A stretch of 64,000 nt of DNA from Vitellaria paradoxa. Taxonomy: Eukaryota; Streptophyta; Magnoliopsida; Ericales; Sapotaceae. The notes under the pieces are model-generated. The model saw only the letters and a program-made list of their open reading frames with translations. It made no database searches and had not been told where the DNA came from. The DNA lies in NCBI GenBank assembly GCA_019916065.1, contig CM034236.1:19646805-19710804 (forward strand). Direction: 5' to 3'. Positions 1-11,505 of the stretch are shown here, one piece after another; position 1 is the stretch's first letter, and the number at the start of each line of letters is the position of its first letter. The position numbers and the translations under genes were made by a program.

Positions 1-699
1 GGATTCAAGGCAAGTCTCGTAGTTGATTTGCAAGAATTTCAAGGTAATGGGCTCAATGTTGAAATCTTATGTGTTAAAGGAAGAATCTATGTTTGATTTG
101 AATTGATTATTGATTTTTGAGTTGAGATTTCAATTGAACTTCAATTTTGTATGGTTTATGGTCTTTACTTACGGATTTCTACATAGAATTATCATGCCTT
201 TCTTTTAGATTTGTATGGTAATTGCTATTCCTAGGATTTGTATGTAAGATCTATGAGCTATGCATATTAGGTGTTTGATTTGAATTCTCAGCAGATTTTT
301 GTCCTTAATTTCTTACTCAAATCAGATTTGGATTGTTCTAAGTGGTTTTATATCTAGATTATCTTTTGATCTATCCTTTTTAGGTGTAGAATCCTTGAAA
401 TTTATTGTCAATCACTACGAGCTTGTTTTGGATTCAAGGTTTTCTTAAATTTGTTTCTAAAAACATTTTATCCAAACAACCATTTCTAAAACCAAATTGA
501 ATCTCTATCATTCATTGTGGGGTTGAAATTTTGTCTAAAACCTTTTCCAAGAATCATTTGTTCACTAATTTTTACAAAGGCTCTCTGTGGACACGATCTG
601 GTTCTCACCGGTAATTGTGCTTCAATAGACACCCTGCACTTGGGGTCGAGCCAATATTGATACATTGGAATCGAGCAAGCACTTTTTGAGGCGCCGTTG
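1..699 (+). mobile_element. 3' part of an LTR, truncated by the window edge, with primer-site stub
   Basis: Bases 1-686 repeat almost base for base at 1113-1796, so this is the downstream part of the same LTR family. It ends in a primer-binding-site stub (GGCGCCGTTG at 690-699) that breaks off after ten bases and runs straight into the upstream part of the next LTR. The two LTRs therefore lie head to tail with the internal region missing, as expected from recombination or deletion between related elements. Small ORFs here on either strand are LTR sequence and not genes. Confidence 0.75.
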
Positions 700-1796
700 T
701 TCGAACACTGGTTAGAACAACAGAGGCCATGCAAAGTCTAATTGGAGTGAAATCTGACTAAGTCCCAGAATTTGGTTCGAACCTTTGTTCGAACCAATCA
801 GCCTGTTCGAACCTTTGTTCGAACCAACCTGCAACTCGAGGATTCTGAAATTCAGCTTTTGAGAAATGGGCAATTATGTACTTTTACATGTTATATTTCA
901 TATATATATGTACGAAGGAGGTTTTTACAGAGGAGACAGATTCATTTCTTTCAGTTAAGCTTTCCTTTTAGAGAGAGAGAATTGTAGAGAGAGAAAGTGT
1001 ATTCATCTTCAATTTCTTGAAGTTTTGTAGCAGATTTTCAGTTTTAGGAATGGATTTACTTCAATTTCTATTGTTTTCTTCTTTTATGATGTTTGAGTAG
1101 ACTTCTCTCTTGGATTCAAGGCAAGTCTCATAGTTGATTTGCAAGAATTTCAAGGTAATGGACTTAATGTTGAAATCTATTTTGTTAAAGGAAGAATCTA
1201 TGTTTGATTTGAATTGATTATTGATTTTTGAGTTGAGATTTCAATTGAACTCAATTTTGTATGGTTTATGGCTTTTACTTATAGATTTCTATATAGAATT
1301 ATCATGCCTTTCTCTTGGATTTGTATGGTAATTGCTATTCTTAGGATTTATATGTAAGACCTATAAGCTATGCATATTAGGTGTTTGATTTGAATTCTCA
1401 GCAGATTTTTGTCCTTAATTTCTTATTCAAATCAGATTTGGATTGTTCTAAGTGGTTTTATATTCAGAATATCTTTTGATCTATCCTTTTTAGGTGTAGA
1501 ATCCTTGAAATTTATTGTCAATCACTACGAGCTTGTTTTGGATTCAAGGTTTTCTTAAATTTGTTTCTAAAAACATTTTATCCAAACAACCATTTCTAAA
1601 ACCAAATTGAATCTCTATCATTCATTGTGGGGTTGAAAATTTGTCTAAAACCTTTTCCAAGAATCATTTGTTCACTAATTCTTACAAAGGCTCTCTGTGG
1701 ACACGATCCGGTTCTCACCGGTAATTGTGCTTCAATAGACACCCTGCACTTGGGGTCGAGCCAATATTGATACATTGGAATCGAGCAAGCACTTTT
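700..1796 (+). mobile_element. Full-length LTR of a gag-only Gypsy-like element
   Basis: This LTR sits directly upstream of a tRNA-Asp primer-binding site and a gag ORF, so it is the 5' LTR of the element at 1797-4165. Its upstream part (about 700-860) carries repeats of GGTTCGAAC and its complement. Its downstream part matches bases 1-686. The exact left border cannot be fixed because it joins the stub of the preceding LTR. A related LTR lies inverted at about 4170-6005. Confidence 0.7.
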
Positions 1797-1814
1797 TGGC
1801 GCCGTTGCCGGGGA
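1797..1814 (+). other. Primer-binding site complementary to tRNA-Asp
   Basis: TGGCGCCGTTGCCGGGGA is complementary to the 3' end of plant tRNA-Asp (GUC), including CCA. This primer choice is typical of Athila-like and related Gypsy elements. It fixes the LTR/internal boundary and the plus orientation of the element. The same site, slightly changed, occurs at 23368. Confidence 0.85.
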
Positions 1815-2039
1815 GAGCAATTGTTCGCGCACAATTCGGAGCTAGGATTGAATCATCTCAAGCACTTGAGAATATTCTTTCCTATCTCTATTCTCTTAGT
1901 TAGTAGTTTTTCTTTATTTTTGCATTGTATCATATTGCATTTGCTTGCCATTTAGTTAGTTTGCATTGCATTTAGTTTAGTTTGCATATTTAGCTTAGTT
2001 TTTCTATTTTTATTCATTTTCTTTACTTTTTACATTTTA

Positions 2040-3575
2040 ATGATGAACATGGATTTTAATGCATGTGCATATAGTTCACCCAACACCACCCACCCATATA
2101 TTGGTTATCTAGAAGAAATTTATGGCACACACTTTGTTCTAGAAACCACACATATGCTACCTTCCTATTTTGGGCATGAGCATGAGGACCCTTGTGTCCA
2201 TCTTGAAAATTTTGAGTTGGCTTGCATGCATAGAACTAATGGTTGCTTAGATTATGCTTTTATGTTTGATTTTTTTCCTATGTCTTTGTGTGAGGTTGCT
2301 TTGGATTGGTACTATGCTATTAATTCACCTATTCGGTCTTGGGAGGATTTGTCAAATGCATTTTACTTTCACTTTTTCAGCATACATCAGACATACATCC
2401 TCCAATTTCAATTAAAATCTTTTTATCAAAAAGAGGGTGAGATGTTCTATGAATGTTGGGAAAGGTTCAACAATATTTTACAATCCTACCCAAGCCATCA
2501 TTTAGAGTTGGTGTGCATTTTGAGTTACTTCTTTAATGGTTTGTGTCCAGACACGCGCCACACTCTAGATGAAATTTTGGATCTTACACCGGACATGGCA
2601 TGGCACTATCTTGAGTCCCTTTATGAGAACATGAGACCTAGGGGAGATTTTAAGCATATTATTGCATCCACCACTTGCGACACCATACCACATGCTACCT
2701 CCACATGCTCACATCGCACACCACTCATGGAGACTTCACTTACAGATGCCTTACCTTTAGAGTCTACCATAGAGTCTTACTCTGACTTAGACACACTTCT
2801 TAAGGTTTTTCTAGAAACTTGTCCCCACGACCTTGAGCATTCATCGAATTACATTCCTATCATGGGTCTTGAGGTAAATTGTGAGGTTGTTGAGGAAACA
2901 TTGCCTGACGTTACCATCGATTTAGGGGATAGTGTGAGAGTGGAGTCCACGACTCCAATTGTTTTGGACCCTCTTGATCATGTACCTTTCTTTACTCACA
3001 CTGAGAGTTCGGAAGACATTAGTCCAGTATGTGTGGAGTCTGTCACCAATGCATGTTCCTCACCTATCACCACCCCCGAGCATGATGCTCGACTTACCCT
3101 GATCACTCAGGCTATTCTTCAAAGTCTTAAGACTCATTCTAAGAGCAAAAATGTCACTTGGCCTGAAGAGTTTTGCATGGAGTTAGTCTCACCCATATCA
3201 CTCACTTATGTACTTGAGAGTGAGAGTGATACACACGTCTCATCTCTTGATTTAGTCCCAATTAAGAGTCCTACTTGGGGTTTAGTGAGTGACTTGTCTG
3301 AGACAAACCACACTTGGGTAGGGATAGTGGATTATCCTGAGGAGGTAGCTTATATCGACTTTGTTGGTGTCGAGTGTTTATTAGAGCATCCCATGTTCAC
3401 ATTTAATCTTCATTGTAGGCCTCATCCAGGGTGTTATGGACCCCACTTGGCCACATTGTCTCCAGTGTCACGTGCACCTGGAGCTTACCCATCTTCGATC
3501 TTTCATAGGTTCAAAAAGAACATTTTGTCAATGGAGCCATTTGGTAAGGCTTGGGATAGGGTAGGTGTTGGATGA
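2040..3575 (+). CDS. Gag polyprotein of a non-autonomous (gag-only) LTR retrotransposon
   Basis: This is an intact 511-codon ORF, 225 bp downstream of the tRNA-Asp primer site. Residues about 50-175 resemble the plant retrotransposon gag domain: an N-terminal helix-rich part with LENFELACMHRTNG, the WYYAI and SWEDLSNAF tract, then the RFNN...P.H..E....FFNGL block followed by R..LDE. No CCHC zinc knuckle and no protease, reverse transcriptase or integrase follows, so the element seems to encode Gag only, as in TR-GAG-type elements. The start could be either of two adjacent ATGs or the third at codon 4; the relative at 24078 begins MNMD, favouring the third. The last residues (NILSMEPFGKAWDRVGVG) match the end of the second gag at 25873. 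The central part, about 200-480, is acidic and low-similarity. Intactness suggests fairly recent activity. Confidence 0.8.
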   Translation: MMNMDFNACAYSSPNTTHPYIGYLEEIYGTHFVLETTHMLPSYFGHEHEDPCVHLENFELACMHRTNGCLDYAFMFDFFPMSLCEVALDWYYAINSPIRSWEDLSNAFYFHFFSIHQTYILQFQLKSFYQKEGEMFYECWERFNNILQSYPSHHLELVCILSYFFNGLCPDTRHTLDEILDLTPDMAWHYLESLYENMRPRGDFKHIIASTTCDTIPHATSTCSHRTPLMETSLTDALPLESTIESYSDLDTLLKVFLETCPHDLEHSSNYIPIMGLEVNCEVVEETLPDVTIDLGDSVRVESTTPIVLDPLDHVPFFTHTESSEDISPVCVESVTNACSSPITTPEHDARLTLITQAILQSLKTHSKSKNVTWPEEFCMELVSPISLTYVLESESDTHVSSLDLVPIKSPTWGLVSDLSETNHTWVGIVDYPEEVAYIDFVGVECLLEHPMFTFNLHCRPHPGCYGPHLATLSPVSRAPGAYPSSIFHRFKKNILSMEPFGKAWDRVGVG

Positions 3576-4165
3576 CCCTTCTGTCTCATTTTCCTTGTAC
3601 ATAGTAGGTAGGTTTTTATTTTTTTCTTATTTTCCTATTTCTTGTTAGTTTAGAATTTTACTTCTTTACTTATTTTATTTTGTTTTTATTTTCTTTTACT
3701 TACTAATTTTTTTTCTTGTTTTGTTTTCTTTTATTTTATTTTCTTTTATTTCTAACAATTTCTTTTTGTAGTTCTTATTTCCTTCAAATAAGAAAGCTTT
3801 TGAGGTAATATTTTTCCTCTCTCTTTCCTTGATCTCGTACTTATATTTTGGTATTTAATGATTATATATGCTTGGTGTTGGGAGTGCTGTAGAATCTAGG
3901 TTGGGGGTGGATTAGGTGATGCCTTAAGTAGTTTAAATAATGGGGCCATGCTTGACTTCTACTTATGCTCAGTTGATTGATTTCTGCCTCAAATGGCTAT
4001 GGTTATATGCTCTTCATCATGCTCACTTTCATACTACCAACCCACATTTGCTTTATGGTTGTTACATTGAGGACAATGTACAATTTAGGTTGGGGGGTAG
4101 GGTTTGCATGATGAGATTTGTGCTTTTATTCCAAAAATTGTCAAAATTTGTCAAAAATTGCTTGT
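3576..4165 (+). mobile_element. 3' non-coding part of the gag-only element with conserved G-rich motifs
   Basis: No coding potential beyond short chance ORFs; T-rich at first. Two motifs recur in the second element at 26162-26390: TTGGGAGTGCTGTAGAATCT followed by a G-run (from 3877), and ACATTGAGGACAATGT (4064-4079) followed by AGGTTGGGGGG (4087). Such ATTGAGGACAAT plus G-run stretches are common between the coding region and the 3' LTR of plant Gypsy elements. The expected 3' LTR is not found in plus orientation; an inverted LTR follows instead. Confidence 0.65.
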
Positions 4166-6005
4166 CATTCCACAATGTGGATTTACACCCCAAGTGCAAG
4201 GTGGTCCGATGTAGCAATTTAAATTTAAACGGTGAAGTACCGGTCGTACCCATAGGGAGAGGCGTAGTAAACTCACAATTCTTCTTCTTTTGATTAGTAG
4301 GTGTCACACAAGAAAAATTCAAGAAAATTGGTTTGAGTTTGAAAATCTAGGCATTTTGTCAAACACCTAGGAAGTGGCATTAAATCTAAATTGAAATTAT
4401 CAAAGAAAATTTGATCAAACTAAAACAACTATAAAAATGACTTGGATCAAACCGATTCAAGTAGCGATTTCTATGGATTTTCAAGGAGAACAATGACTAA
4501 TTAATTTGGTTAAACATCAAGTTCACTTGGTTGTTGTTCTAGATCAAACACTTAAGAGTGCAATAATCCATATGGATTACATGAGAGTTCTCGGTGGCAA
4601 TCCACATACAAAATCCTTAAGATCGGGCATGAAAATTTCACCAAGCCACTTACATATAATGAATATAGAATATACAATCAAGAGTTAATCTAGTAACATC
4701 AACTAGTGGTTTCAAAAAATCCAAACAAACTAATCATCATTCAATAAATCCAATTGAAATTGAAAATTAAAGCACAATTAAGAACAATGATTGAAAGATT
4801 TGGTAACGATACTTAGTTCATGTAATTGAAAACCTAAATCAAACACTTAGAATGCATAACCTATAAAGAGTACATATAAGTTCTATATTAGCAATCCACA
4901 TACAATTTCTCAAAGAAGTGCATGAGAATTCTAATTAGCAACTCACATATAATCTATATAAGCTATACAAACAAGGCTAGATCTAGAGTTAACAACTAAC
5001 AATTTCAATAGATTCAAACATTTTAACCATCATTCATAGAGAATTTCAAGAAGATGTAAACATTGAAAAGCAAAATACCTTGAAAATCCACATATATCAT
5101 CTACTATCCTTGATTTGGATCCAAGTAAGAGAGCTACTCACACATAATGAAAGTGGAAATACATGAAAATGAAACAATTCTATTCATAAGCTTAGAGTTC
5201 TGATACAAAAATTCAAAGAAAATAAAGCTTGATCCACTTTCTCTCTCTAAAATTCTCTCTCTACAAAATGAAATCTGAAAAACTGAACTATATGTAATTC
5301 CCCCCTCTCTAGACGACCTCACTCGTATATATATAGAATATAAAATAAGAAAGTACATATTTGCCCCTTTTCCAAAAGCTGAATTTCAGGATCCTCGAAT
5401 TGCAGGTTGGTTCGAACAAAGGTTCGAACAGACTGATTGGTTCGAACCAGTGTTTGAACCAAGGTTGGTTCGAACAAAGGTTCGAACCAAAGTCTGGGAC
5501 TTAGAAAATTTTCTTCCAGTTGAACCTTGCACAGCTTCTGTTGATCAAACCAATGTTTGAACAAGGGTTGGTTCGAACCAAGGTTCGAACCAAAGTCTTG
5601 GACTTAGAAATTTTTGAGCTCTGAAGCTTTTCACCCTTCTGTTGATCGAACCAAGGTTCAAACCACATGTGGTTTGAACAAAGGTTCGAACCACTTTGCC
5701 TTAGTCAAATTCAGCACTTGTTGGTCTGCACTTGGCTTCTGTTGTTCTAACCAAGGTTCAAACAACCTATGGTTTGAACATTGGTTCGAACCACTTTTTC
5801 CAATGCTTAGCCAAAATCTGCTGCATCTTTTTCTGGTTTGCCTTCTATGGTTAGAACATTGGTTTGAACAACAGTTGGTTCAAACATGTGTTCGAACCAA
5901 CTTCTTGATTTCATCCAATTTAGCCCAACTTCATCCATTTTAGTCCCAAACACCTGCAAATCACAAGAAATCCTCATGAATGCATTTAAAAACAATTTAT
6001 CATCT
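4166..6005 (-). mobile_element. Inverted LTR of a related gag-only/Gypsy element
   Basis: The stretch around 5130-5620 is the reverse complement of the LTR region near 770-1010: same GGTTCGAAC repeats, same GATTCTGAAATTCAGCTTTT-type sequence, same purine-rich leader. The left part (about 4180-5130) corresponds to the downstream LTR half, more diverged. The repeat field (5400-5900) is longer than in the plus-strand copy, with several units of the TTCGAACCAA palindrome. It abuts a Tat-lineage integrase fragment at about 6045. Borders are approximate. Confidence 0.65.
5405..5905. repeat. Array of short GGTTCGAACC palindromes in the LTR
   Basis: At least ten imperfect copies of a motif built from GGTTCGAAC / GTTCGAACC occur here, spaced by about 10-60 bases, with variants such as GGTTTGAAC. 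Because the motif is palindromic it appears on both strands. A shorter set of the same motif lies at 770-830. Translated, it gives repetitive VRTFVRTN-like peptides that are not genes. Confidence 0.8.
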
Positions 6006-6044
6006 TTTTAGAATATAAATCTACCCAACAAATCACTAATTAAG

Positions 6045-6689
6045 GTTAATGATTGTACTTTTCATAGTAAATATTGCTCCAGATATGGCATAAAGAATGT
6101 CTATTCAACACCAGCTTATCCCCAAGATAATAGGCAAGCAGAAGCCTCTAATAAGGTGATACTCAATGGCATTAAGAAAAATTTGGAGATAGCTAAAGGA
6201 AGATGGGTTGAAGAGCTACCAGCCATGTTATGGATATAATGGACCACCCTGAGGAGGTCGACTGGTGAATCTTTTTTTTCCCTTATGTATAGAATGAAGG
6301 CAGTCATTCTATTGGAGGTTGGCATGCCAACAATTCGTACTGAAGCATTTAACCGAGAGGAGAATGATAAGGCCATAGGAGTTAGCTTGGACTTACTTGA
6401 AGAGAAAAGAAAGCTGGCTGCAATCAGGCTGGCATCATACCAACAAGAGATAAGAAGGAAATTCAACAAGCATGTGAAACCACGAGAATTCAAGGTTGGA
6501 GATTTCGTCTTTCGAAAGATAATAGGAGCAAGAAGAGATCCGACAGAGGAAAAACTCGGCGCTAATTGGGAGGGCCCATTTTATGTTATAAAAGTGCTCG
6601 GCAATGGTGCATACCAACTAGCAGACATGGAGAAGAAGCTGATAAAGAGGCCTTGGAACAGGGTACATTTAAAGCTTTATTATATGTAA
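6045..6689 (+). pseudogene. Integrase C-terminal part of a Tat-lineage Ty3/Gypsy element
   Basis: Read with one in-frame stop near 6237, the frame gives the end of a retroviral-type integrase core (SRYGIKNVYSTPAYPQDN, with the YSTP.YPQ.NGQAEA-like motif), the spacer RRSTGESFFSLMYRMKAVI (family form ..TPTGETPFSLTYGTEAVIP), then a basic region and a GPY/F-type domain (NWEGPFYVIKVLGNGAYQLA) ending NRVHLKLYYM. This order and wording are typical of the Tat branch of Gypsy. The core's DD(35)E region is incomplete because the element is cut at its 5' side by the inverted LTR. The downstream 405-nt piece from 6285 is uninterrupted. Natural stop at 6687-6689. Confidence 0.85.
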
Positions 6690-6825
6690 TGATATAATTT
6701 GTCCTTGTACCGTGATTATTGATAAAGCAAAAACAAAGATGGGCTTCACTCTAGCTTCAGAGACATGCATATAAATAAAGGTACATCTATCTGGGTTTCC
6801 TAGATATGACAATTGAAATATAAAA

Positions 6826-7030
6826 GATTGTCCCACCGGGTCTCCCAGTGGTTGACTCGAAAAAAGGATTGTCCCACTGGGTCTCCAAATGGTTGACTCG
6901 AAAAAATGATTATCCCACTGGGTCTCCCAGTGGTTAACTCGAAAAAGGATTGTCCTGTTGAGTTTCCCAGTGGTTGACTCAAGAAAGCAAAACCACACTA
7001 GGCATCCCAGTGCTCGATTTGAAAAGGGAT
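6826..7030 (+). repeat. Tandem repeats of about 42 bp downstream of integrase
   Basis: About five diverging copies of a 41-42 bp unit containing GATTGTCCCACTGGGTCTCC and GTGGTTGACTCGAAAAA. Short tandem repeats between the pol stop codon and the 3' LTR are a known habit of Tat/Ogre elements. The hyphenated peptide ORFs on the minus strand across this tract are by-products of the repeat. Confidence 0.8.
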
Positions 7031-7859
7031 AGACTTAAAAGGGCACACAACGTCAAATTTAAGAAAAAGTAAGACACGTTGAGGCACCCTGAGGGGCGCT
7101 TCAAAGGAAAATCATATCATGAACAAGCTTGATGAAAGGTATCACATGCTACTAATAAATTTTGTCTCAATGATTGATAAGGACTTACAATTTCCATTAA
7201 AACGTACACACAAAAGGCCATTACTGTTTACCTAGTACTAAAAAACAAGGGTTTATTATCCCGACCACTTTTGTACAGATGAAGCGACTAAAACAGTTAA
7301 GATCATTGATTAAATGAGATTGCCGACCAATGAGAATATGTTCGGCAAAGCTCGGGAGAAGAACCTTTTATAACTCGTTATGCTTTAAGTTTGAAAGCTG
7401 AATCAAATTAAGGAATTGTTCTCAAATGAAAGAAAATAGAGTCTAATCAGATTTCAGCATTCGTTGCCTTTAAGTAACTTAGTTTAATTAGTCTTGTTAC
7501 AAGAGGGCTATTTCTTTAACATATGCCAAAAGATGTTAGCTTAACTCTTATTTTTATTTAATGTGGACAACAGATTGTGAAACGATCATCAATCCAATAA
7601 GTTTAAACAAAGGAAAACAATATGACACGATATTTCTCATAATTTGGGAAAAGAAGGAAAGCTATCAATTATATTGAAGTACAAATTACAAAAAGTTTTC
7701 AAATACATAAAGTTCCATGTCAAGGGGCATCTTTGGGGTCAGTACAAGAGGCTCCATAAGCCTGATCACCCTTGGGCATGCTTTGAACTTCGACCTTGCC
7801 TTCCTCTAGCGCTTGAGCTTCTTATGTGTCAATGGTGGGAGTTGGAGGAAGAGTAGTTC
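7031..7859. mobile_element. Non-coding 3' region of the Tat-lineage element
   Basis: This stretch lies between the tandem repeats and the antisense reading frame. I see no protein motif and no RNA gene. Text such as AAGGGTTTATTATCCCGACC is consistent with retroelement spacer but is not diagnostic. Confidence 0.5.
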
Positions 7860-10290
7860 TTTCCCAGCTAAATTTGGGGATTTGCTAATTAAAATAAGGC
7901 TAGGGGACTTCTGTGTAGATCGCCGAGGAAGTTTCAATAGCAAGCCATTGCATAGCTACTTCCCAACCATCAAGGAAGTATAAGTTCCTCACATTGATCA
8001 CCTGTTTAACAAAGTCATGAAAGTGCATCTTGACTTCTTTTTCAACCTTTTCTTCTGCCGCTTTCAGTTCTTGTTCTTGGGAGTGAATGATATCATCTTT
8101 GCTCCTCTTAAGGTTGACCTTCAGTTGAGTATTGGCCTCCTTTAGGCTGAAAAGCTATTGCTAGGCCCTATTCAACTCCTTATTTAGCTTTGGGCTGACT
8201 AAGGTTGACATTAGCCTCAGTTAGTTGAAGTCTCTTCTAGAGTAGTTCCTCATCCTTAGAGGCCAGCAACTTGTTGACTGTTTCAAATTTTCGATGGCTG
8301 TCCTCCACCCTTTCCTTGGCGAGTGAAGCCTTGGTATTTGCGGCCTCCAATAGTGCTTTCAATTGTCTTTTCTCTTTCTCTAACTCCGCAACCATTCGCT
8401 CGTGTTTTGCTTTAAGCTTGGCCAGTTGAGTCGTCATTCCCCATATCAAGCCTTTATCGTCACCTATCTTGCGATGAACGACTTGGCTACGGTTGACCAA
8501 TTTGAGAGCATTGAAAGAGGCCTGGGAGTGAGAAGAAAAGAAATGACTTAGAGGGGTAAGGAACTAAAACAATAAAATTAGAAGATCAAAAACAATAGAG
8601 GAAATTAGAGAAGTGACTTGCAACAACGATGTTCTTTAATAGGTTCTCATGGATGCCTTCTATCCGGCTCTTTTTTATCTTGTCAAAATCGTAAGGGGCT
8701 GCAACCCCTTTGAGGAACTCATAAGGATAGAGCAAAGCAGAATCTAGGATAAAGAACGGATGACTAGGGCACTCGAATTAGGGAATTTGGATCTGTGGCA
8801 TGAATTCTGGGGCCTCCTCGGGTCAACATCCTAGTTAAATACTCCACAGCGGCTCTAGCTCCAGCACCTCTTCTCTGCTCGGCGATGGCCCAGGGCCTTG
8901 AGTGGATTGCGAAGAAGGTTGAGAAGCCTCAAAAGTTGGCCTAGGAGGGACTGGGGGCAAATCGGTAAGAGATAGGCCTTCTAAGGCAATCAATTTTGAT
9001 GATTCGCCCACCTTCTGTTTTTTCTTTACTTTTGGGTCCCCCTCCTCTACTGGTCGGGAGGGCTTGAGGGTCGCTTCCGTCGGCTCCTTGATCGAAATCC
9101 TGGAAGCTTTTCATTTAGCCTTAACCGATTCTTCCCTTACGGCTTGGCCCCAATTGGCCTTCTCATCCTCGACCTCTAAAGTTCATTTTTTTTCCATGGT
9201 AGCCTTTTTCTTCCTAGTCATCTCTTCGGAAGCCTTTCTTATATCGAACTTTGGAGGCATGATGTGAACGTCAGGTTTGGTCGGGAGAAAAAGGGGTCTC
9301 TTTCTTCCTCCTCTTCACTTTCGGTCACGACTCTAAGAAAAGGCTCCGCTATCTGAAGAGCCTCAAGAAAAGGTTGATTTGCAGGCACTGAACCTTCAAT
9401 AGGTAGTGCGACGTTGGGTGCCAAGCGCCGAGTTGGGTAGTTCAGGTGGTAGAATTTTAGCCTGCGCTCGGGCATCCAATCAAACCACTAGAGGAGTGTC
9501 TAGGAAATTGAGTTGATGGCAAACCTCGAGGGTAGTGCCACGATCAATTGGTAAACAGGTCGGTAGTTAAAGAGAATGGGAGCCGACCTCACAAACGGGT
9601 AGTTGTGGGGTCCTCCCAAAACTTTAATATAGAGTCAATGTGGGCGCAATCAGCAAGGTTACCTTTAGTCCAGCTTTTCTGAGTGTGGTTGTCTACACAC
9701 AAAACAAATCAGCAATGTTAGGCATTAAAATTTGAGACAATACAAAGTAAAGGTGCGAAGAAGTTCCTTGACCTAGGCCCCGTGCAGTAGCAATAACCGG
9801 AGGGAAAGGGTCCTCGTTGGGACGATTCATCCATTCTCCGAAACAAAACAGATATCATCCTCAAATCTCTTGACGTTGTTCGGGAGCATGTGCACGAGGA
9901 CCTTGTCAGGTCGGGATTTGAGGTACTATTTATTCTCATCCCTCATAATCTTCTTAATATTATAGCAATATAGGAGGTCCCATTCAAACAGGTGGAATCC
10001 ATAACAATGATTGATTTCCTCTACGCCGTTTACTATCCTATAAAAATTATGGGAAACAAATCTAGGTAAAAGACTGGTTATGTGAAAAATTTTTCAGAGG
10101 AAAAATGAGATAGGAAATCTCAGACCTCCCTCGATGATAGTTATGATGGGGAACGTCCCTATTTCCTGGTCATCTTCACTAGCCAATTTAATGTCTTCAG
10201 TGTCTAGGATATTGTATTTTTGTTTAAAAATGGTGATTTTCTCAGCGAAGCTGAGTTCATCAATAAATTTCCCTATTCCTAATCTATAAA
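7860..10290 (-). pseudogene. Antisense additional ORF (aORF) of the Tat element, gypsy-type transposon domain, broken
   Basis: On the minus strand, opposite to integrase, the translation from about 10260 downward reads through frameshifts and stops as a plant 'putative gypsy type transposon' protein: AEKITIFKQKYNI, then EGGLRFPISFFL, LLPRFVSHNFYRIVNGVEEI, a YLKSRP block and VLVHMLPNNVKRFEDDICFV. Further downstream are an acidic SEEEEERDPFF segment (about 9280-9330) and a charged coiled coil (8237-8500, heptad-like, rich in K/E/L). Additional antisense ORFs between pol and the 3' LTR are known from the Tat lineage; their function is not established. Several stops (for example near 9920) and shifts make this copy non-functional. 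The coiled coil alone could mislead as a host gene fragment. Confidence 0.7.
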
Positions 10291-10457
10291 ATAAAAATTA
10301 GAGAAAATAAAGACACAAACGAACTAAGAAAGCTCACTACAAGGAAAAATTGCAGAAGCTGGAAGAAGAGTTTGAGGGGATGAAAATCTTAGGAGCGTCT
10401 GAATGCACAAAATAACTTGAAGAATGCAAAAAGAATGGTAGGAATGGGTATTTGAGG

Positions 10458-10459
<2 letters not shown>

Positions 10460-10501
<42 letters not shown>
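10460..10501. repeat. (AT)n/(GT)n microsatellite
   Basis: A short (AT) run followed by about 17 uninterrupted GT units. It lies at the 5' side of the antisense ORF region, between it and the 3' LTR. Confidence 0.95.
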
Positions 10502-10502
<1 letters not shown>

Positions 10503-10797
10503 CAAAATTTTGAAAAAACGAAGGTGAAGTGATTGGCAGCAAAACCTCACTTAATGCACCGTCTAAATTAATGTCAATGTGACGGATGGCAATGAGTTTA
10601 GGGTTTCGAAGCGACGGTTGACATTTTAGCGCGTAGGGAAATGAAAAGGCTATCATGCGATACAAATAACCTGATGCCATAGCTAATGAGGAGAAAGCAC
10701 GTCAAAAGCAAAATAAGACAGGGAATGTCTCAATGTGAAAGAGGTAGATACGAGTAAAATCTTTTTACTCTGGTCAGGTAATAAATTATCCCGACCA

Positions 10798-10811
10798 AAG
10801 TGGGGGCATAA
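10798..10811 (+). other. Polypurine tract before the 3' LTR
   Basis: AAAGTGGGGGCATA sits immediately before the TGTTGGTGCGG start of the LTR. A purine run ending in GGGGGCAT(A) directly 5' of a TGTTG LTR start is the usual plus-strand priming arrangement of Tat-like elements. Confidence 0.7.
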
Positions 10812-11505
10812 TGTTGGTGCGGATATAACCAATGACACGTGGCACTTTCCCGAGCGGTAAGGATGCAAATATAGCCCATAACACGTGGCACTTTCCCAAG
10901 TGATTTGAGTAGGCGCTCAGGAAAGCGGAGATGGTTGAGAGAAGATTAAAGCAGGGTCCCACCTTGTTCACGAATCGGGTGGTTAAGTTCTAACTATAAA
11001 TGCAAAATAGTCATAAATGAACTAACTTAATTGTTTAAAAGTTATTTTAGTTAGTTTCCCTCTTTACAAGTGGCAGACAGAAGTAACATTTAGGCATCTA
11101 AGGGACTAGAACCAGTCAGCTCAAGCACGCATTTAGCCCACGCGCATTAAATGAGGGATAGGGGCATTAAATGGAAAGAGAAAGGCATTAAATGAAGTAA
11201 AGGTAATAGCACACTGAAGCGTACATATACGAGATACACAATGATTACCATCAAATCATTTATTTATTTATTTGTTCACATTACATTATATGGTCCACTA
11301 TAAATAGGACACTGAGCACCGGAATCTAGGTACACTCTCTATTGTCTACCTTATAACACTATTTACTTTATTAGATTTTTAAAGCCCTTGCTAACTTGAC
11401 CATCAGAGAGTTTTCTTGTCGAGGACACTCTCTCCGGCCATAACCTCTTGTTTCTTTGTGCTCGACAGGCTTGATATCAGACTTCCAGTCAACATGGAGA
11501 GCAAA
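10812..11505 (+). mobile_element. 3' LTR of the Tat-lineage element
   Basis: It starts TGTTGGTGCGG after the polypurine tract. Inside, a roughly 50-bp segment containing ACACGTGGCACTTTCCC is repeated (about 10838 and 10882), giving two CACGTG G-box cores, and a TATAAATAG box lies at 11299-11307, the likely retroelement promoter. The right border is uncertain (about 11495-11530; a TG...CA end may be at CCAGTCA). No 5' LTR copy is in the window, so identity and target duplication cannot be checked. Confidence 0.65.

Noticed and set aside
772..987. ORF with repeated VRTFVRTN peptide
   Set aside because: It is the translation of the GGTTCGAAC palindrome field in an LTR; the same words appear on the other strand in the inverted copy.
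8237..8500. Coiled-coil ORF as a host gene
   Set aside because: It lies in the antisense ORF zone of the Tat element, has no supporting exons around it and follows the element's domain order.
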